DNA of 34,034 bases, from NCBI GenBank assembly GCA_936928855.1, contig CAKZHZ010000045.1, positions 1-34,034 on the forward strand, read 5' to 3'. How positions within the stretch are numbered: position 1 is the stretch's first letter; every line of letters begins with the position of its first letter. The translations under genes and the position numbers were made by a program. The notes under the pieces are model-generated. The model did not search any database and had not been told where the DNA came from. It worked only from the letters and a program-made list of their open reading frames with translations. Below, piece by piece: positions 31,645 to 34,034 of this stretch. The stretch comes from an uncultured Polycyclovorans sp. (GTDB lineage Bacteria; Pseudomonadota; Gammaproteobacteria; Nevskiales; Nevskiaceae).

Positions 31645-33630
31645 TCAGTCGATCAATCCCTGGTTGCGGGCGGCCGCGATGGCTTGCAGACGACTGGTCA
31701 CGCCAAGCTTGGCGTAGATGTTCTTGAGGTGAAACTTGATGGTGTTCTCGGAGACGAAACTCTCCCGCGCCATGACCTTGTTCGAAGCGCCGTTGGCCAA
31801 GCGGACCAGCATCTCGGTTTCGCGATCGGTCAGCGGCTCCAGCGGCGCTTCCGCGGCGGCACGGCGGCGGCTGCCGAGATCGGTACCGGAGGCCTCCAGC
31901 AGGCGCTCCACGTACTGCCGCATCGCCTGGGCATCCGCTTCGGCACGCCCCATCAGGGACTGGCAACACTGCCGCAGCAGGTCCACCACCCCCGGCCCCT
32001 CATCGAGGAAGCAACGGACATAACCTCCGTTCATGCCGATCCGCAAGGCCGCCTCAAGTGACCGCTGCGCGGCGACCCGGGCATCGCGCCGGCGGTACAA
32101 CAAGGCGGCCAGCAAGTGCAGGTGGAGCTGGCGATACAGGCGCCCGGGCTGCACGGGCAACGCCTCCTCAATGGCCGCCTCGGCCTCCGACAGCATGCCG
32201 TTGGCCAGCGCCAGCCGGATGACACAAAGCTGCGCGTCGCCGATGTCCTCACTCAGGCTGATGGGCGCAGCGGCGCTGCGGTCCGCGGGCCCCAGTCGGT
32301 CGGCGAGCAGACGCGCATGCTCCAGTTGTCCGACCACCAGCGCACGCCGCACGCGCTCCCAGCCCACCAGATTGGCCAGCCGCGGCCAGCCGCTGTCCCG
32401 GACCATGGCTTCCGTCTCGTCCAGCACCTGCGCCGCCTTGTCGTGCCGCCCGCGGGCGTCGTGCAGCCGCACGGCGGTCACCTGGGCAATCAGCACGAAG
32501 TCCGGCAACGTCGACTCGACGATGGTCTCGCGATGTTGCTCGTACAGCTCCTCGGCCTGCTGCAACTCATTGGCCTCGTACAGCACCACCAACTGACAGG
32601 CCACCAGCGCAGCGGAGGCCTGCGAACTGTCGACGTGCAGCCAGGCTTCCGCCTGTGCCCGCTGCAGCAGATCCAGGGCCTGCCGCAGGCTGCCCTGGAC
32701 CAGGTGCGCCATCGCGCTCACACCGAGGTTGTAGCCGCCACTGAAGGCGGCTGCGCCGCGCTGGGAGAACATGCGCGCCTGCGCCAACTGCTCGTGCGCC
32801 GTCTCGAAGGCCCCCAGCGCCAGATGACGGTAGGCCGCGAGGTTGCCGGCAGCCCCGAGTTCAAAGGCCGCAAAGCCCTCCACGGCCTGCCGGTCGAAAT
32901 CGATGCGGGCCACCCGCTCGAAGGCCTCGGACTGCTCATCCAGGGAAATCGCGATCATCGACAGCACCACCGCGGCATCGATACGTCCCTCCCGGTGGAA
33001 GCGCTCCAGCGCCTCGATGTACGGCGGCAGTCGATGACGGCGGTGCAGGAAGGTCAGCGCATAGGCCGCCTTCACCATCAAGGCGGGGCGCGCCTCGATC
33101 TGGGCAAAGGGCAGACGTTCGAGCCAGCGCTCCATGGTGATCAGCTGTGCATCCGCGATGAGCTGGGCGGACCAGCCCTCCAGCAAATCCGCAGCATGCT
33201 CCACATCCCCGGCCGCGAGCGCGTGATGCAAGGCATCATCCAGACGCTCGTGATCCTGCAGCCAGCAGGCGGCACGGCGGTGAATGTCCCGAACCGCCGC
33301 AGGTGACTGACGACGCTCGAACTGCTCGGCCAGGAAGGAGGCAAACAGGCCGTGGTACTTGAACCACTGTCCGCTGCCATCGAGATTGCGCAGAAACAAG
33401 CCGGAACGGGCGACGGTATCCAGCATGGTGCGGGCATCATCCCGACCGGTCACGGCCTCGCAGAGTTCGGCCGAAAACTGGGGCAGCACGCTGGTCCGCA
33501 ACAGAAAGTCCTGCAGCTCGGGCGTTTGATAATAATGCGCGAGGATGACCGCATTGCGCTCCTTGCGGAGGCGTTCGATCTCGGCGCGGATGTCCAGCCC
33601 CGCCAGCGTCTCACGAATTCTTGCGTCCAT
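31645..33630 (-). CDS. LuxR/MalT-type regulator, truncated and fused to a NadA-like N-terminus
   Basis: 661 residues, short for MalT-like regulators (about 850-900). Residues 1-41, with IERLRKERNAVILAHYYQT, read as the N-terminus of quinolinate synthase NadA (AHYYQ-PE-QD). At residue 42 the text switches to FLLRTSVLPQFSAELCEAVTG, the segment that follows the NTPase domain in MalT/LuxR regulators. Next come TPR-like helical repeats (about 100-560) and a C-terminal LuxR helix-turn-helix, PLTDRETEMLVRLANGASNK to the end (about 597-661), with SENTIKFHLKNIYAKLGV as recognition helix. The ATP-binding Walker motifs are absent. The gene probably once controlled operons A and B. AGGAGA stands 8 bases before the ATG, so the chimera has a usable start. 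Assembly artefact and real fusion cannot be told apart here. Confidence 0.8.
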   Translation of the reverse strand: MDARIRETLAGLDIRAEIERLRKERNAVILAHYYQTPELQDFLLRTSVLPQFSAELCEAVTGRDDARTMLDTVARSGLFLRNLDGSGQWFKYHGLFASFLAEQFERRQSPAAVRDIHRRAACWLQDHERLDDALHHALAAGDVEHAADLLEGWSAQLIADAQLITMERWLERLPFAQIEARPALMVKAAYALTFLHRRHRLPPYIEALERFHREGRIDAAVVLSMIAISLDEQSEAFERVARIDFDRQAVEGFAAFELGAAGNLAAYRHLALGAFETAHEQLAQARMFSQRGAAAFSGGYNLGVSAMAHLVQGSLRQALDLLQRAQAEAWLHVDSSQASAALVACQLVVLYEANELQQAEELYEQHRETIVESTLPDFVLIAQVTAVRLHDARGRHDKAAQVLDETEAMVRDSGWPRLANLVGWERVRRALVVGQLEHARLLADRLGPADRSAAAPISLSEDIGDAQLCVIRLALANGMLSEAEAAIEEALPVQPGRLYRQLHLHLLAALLYRRRDARVAAQRSLEAALRIGMNGGYVRCFLDEGPGVVDLLRQCCQSLMGRAEADAQAMRQYVERLLEASGTDLGSRRRAAAEAPLEPLTDRETEMLVRLANGASNKVMARESFVSENTIKFHLKNIYAKLGVTSRLQAIAAARNQGLID

Positions 33631-33682
33631 CGTCCGGTCTCCTAGACTGCGTCATGTAGGGAATAGCGACGGGGAGTGAAAG

Positions 33683-34034
33683 ATGAGTGTCGACCAACAG
33701 GCGGACGCACTGGCGCATATCGCAGCTGCCGAGAAGAAGGCGGCCGAGGTGGAAGGCATCGGAGCGGAGGTGGCGGTGCGGCCGGTTAACAGGGTCGGCG
33801 TGATCGGGGCGGGGACGATGGGCGGCGGCATTGCCATGAACTTTGCCAATGTCGGCATTCCGGTGACCAGCGGCGACTTCAAGATCGCCCAGATGCTGCA
33901 GAACGGCGAGATCACCTCCGCCTGGGGCGTGGACTTCGTCTACGACGAGGACGTGAACCCCAAGGCCGGCGCCGCCGGCGTGTTCATCCTGCTTCTGGTA
34001 TTGTTCTGGTTCGGCCTCGAAGCGCCTATGCTGA
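33683..34034 (+). CDS. Chimeric edge ORF: FadB-type 3-hydroxyacyl-CoA dehydrogenase segment joined to a membrane segment (partial)
   Basis: 117 codons to the right edge, no stop. Residues about 5-61 read as the linker and NAD-binding start of a FadB/FadJ-type multifunctional protein: ALAHIAAAEKKAAEVEGI, then RPVNRVGVIGAGTMGGGIAM and NFANVGIPVT. In that family this part lies some 300 residues into the protein, after the enoyl-CoA hydratase domain, which is missing here. After PVT (about 33870) the text becomes SGDFKIAQMLQNGEITSAWG and a hydrophobic helix, AGVFILLLVLFWFGLEAPML, which I do not recognise and which is not FadB. GGGGAG lies about 7 bases before the ATG at 33683. Divergent from the LuxR chimera across 52 bases. 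Confidence 0.6.
   Translation, partial: MSVDQQADALAHIAAAEKKAAEVEGIGAEVAVRPVNRVGVIGAGTMGGGIAMNFANVGIPVTSGDFKIAQMLQNGEITSAWGVDFVYDEDVNPKAGAAGVFILLLVLFWFGLEAPML

Noticed and set aside
1..34034. CRISPR array or phage-defence system
   Set aside because: No regularly spaced direct repeats and no nuclease, reverse transcriptase, methylase or Cas-like protein could be recognised.

Overview
The window looks like chromosomal DNA of a GC-rich, aerobic, hydrocarbon- or lipid-using gammaproteobacterium, probably marine or salt-tolerant. This rests on a CYP153-type alkane hydroxylase system, a probable glucosylglycerol osmolyte synthase, several acyl-CoA and SDR enzymes, and an envelope cluster (DUF1302/DUF1329/YCF48/MMPL) typical of Pseudomonas-, Alcanivorax- and Marinobacter-like bacteria. 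Genus assignment is inference. No gene-free stretch exceeds 300 bases; the longest are 10454-10687 and 31395-31644, both described in the features.

Left part (1-9155), a catabolic island. Leftward: ferredoxin, CYP153 cytochrome P450, then a GMC alcohol oxidoreductase cut by the window edge. Rightward: an AraC-type regulator, then a tightly overlapping operon of a transglutaminase-like protein, two hotdog thioesterase-like proteins, a Cys-less thiolase-like protein, an acyl-CoA dehydrogenase and an alpha/beta hydrolase. A 38-bp element occurs twice in opposite orientation on either side of araC (36 of 38 bases identical). Each copy contains two direct half-sites 21 bp apart, and each points the same way relative to the operon it precedes. 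This makes a convincing pair of AraC-type operators joining the two operons in one regulon: terminal hydroxylation, alcohol oxidation, then CoA-ester breakdown.

Boundary (9156-10690). A complete IS5-family insertion sequence (20-bp perfect inverted repeats, TAA target duplication) is followed by the 5' half of a tRNA-Arg(UCU) gene that stops resembling a tRNA just after the anticodon loop. This is a plausible scar of island integration.

Middle (10688-14350). A YcaD-like MFS transporter and a HAD-phosphatase/GT20 fusion, most likely glucosylglycerol-phosphate synthase/phosphatase (GgpPS).

Right part (14367-33630), a second catabolic/envelope regulon, almost all leftward. Operon A runs SDR, acetoacetyl-CoA-synthetase-like ligase, DUF5938 reductase-like protein, HSL-type esterase, SDR, MDR oxidoreductase. 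Operon B runs MMPL/RND transporter, Tat-exported DUF1329 protein, YCF48 beta-propeller, DUF1302 outer-membrane barrel, second Tat-exported DUF1329 protein. A lipoprotein of unknown function is divergent from operon A. The promoter regions of A and B share a dyad motif (ACCY-N4-GGGTAGTTTT), a candidate site for the LuxR/MalT-type regulator encoded at the right. The genes suggest import of a hydrophobic ester or lipid across the outer membrane, hydrolysis, CoA activation and oxidation.

Right edge. The LuxR/MalT gene lacks its usual ATPase domain and instead starts with about 41 residues that read as the N-terminus of quinolinate synthase NadA. The divergent edge gene reads as a central piece of FadB-type 3-hydroxyacyl-CoA dehydrogenase joined in frame to an unrelated membrane segment. 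These two chimeras within about 0.5 kb are either a genuine rearrangement hotspot or an assembly artefact.
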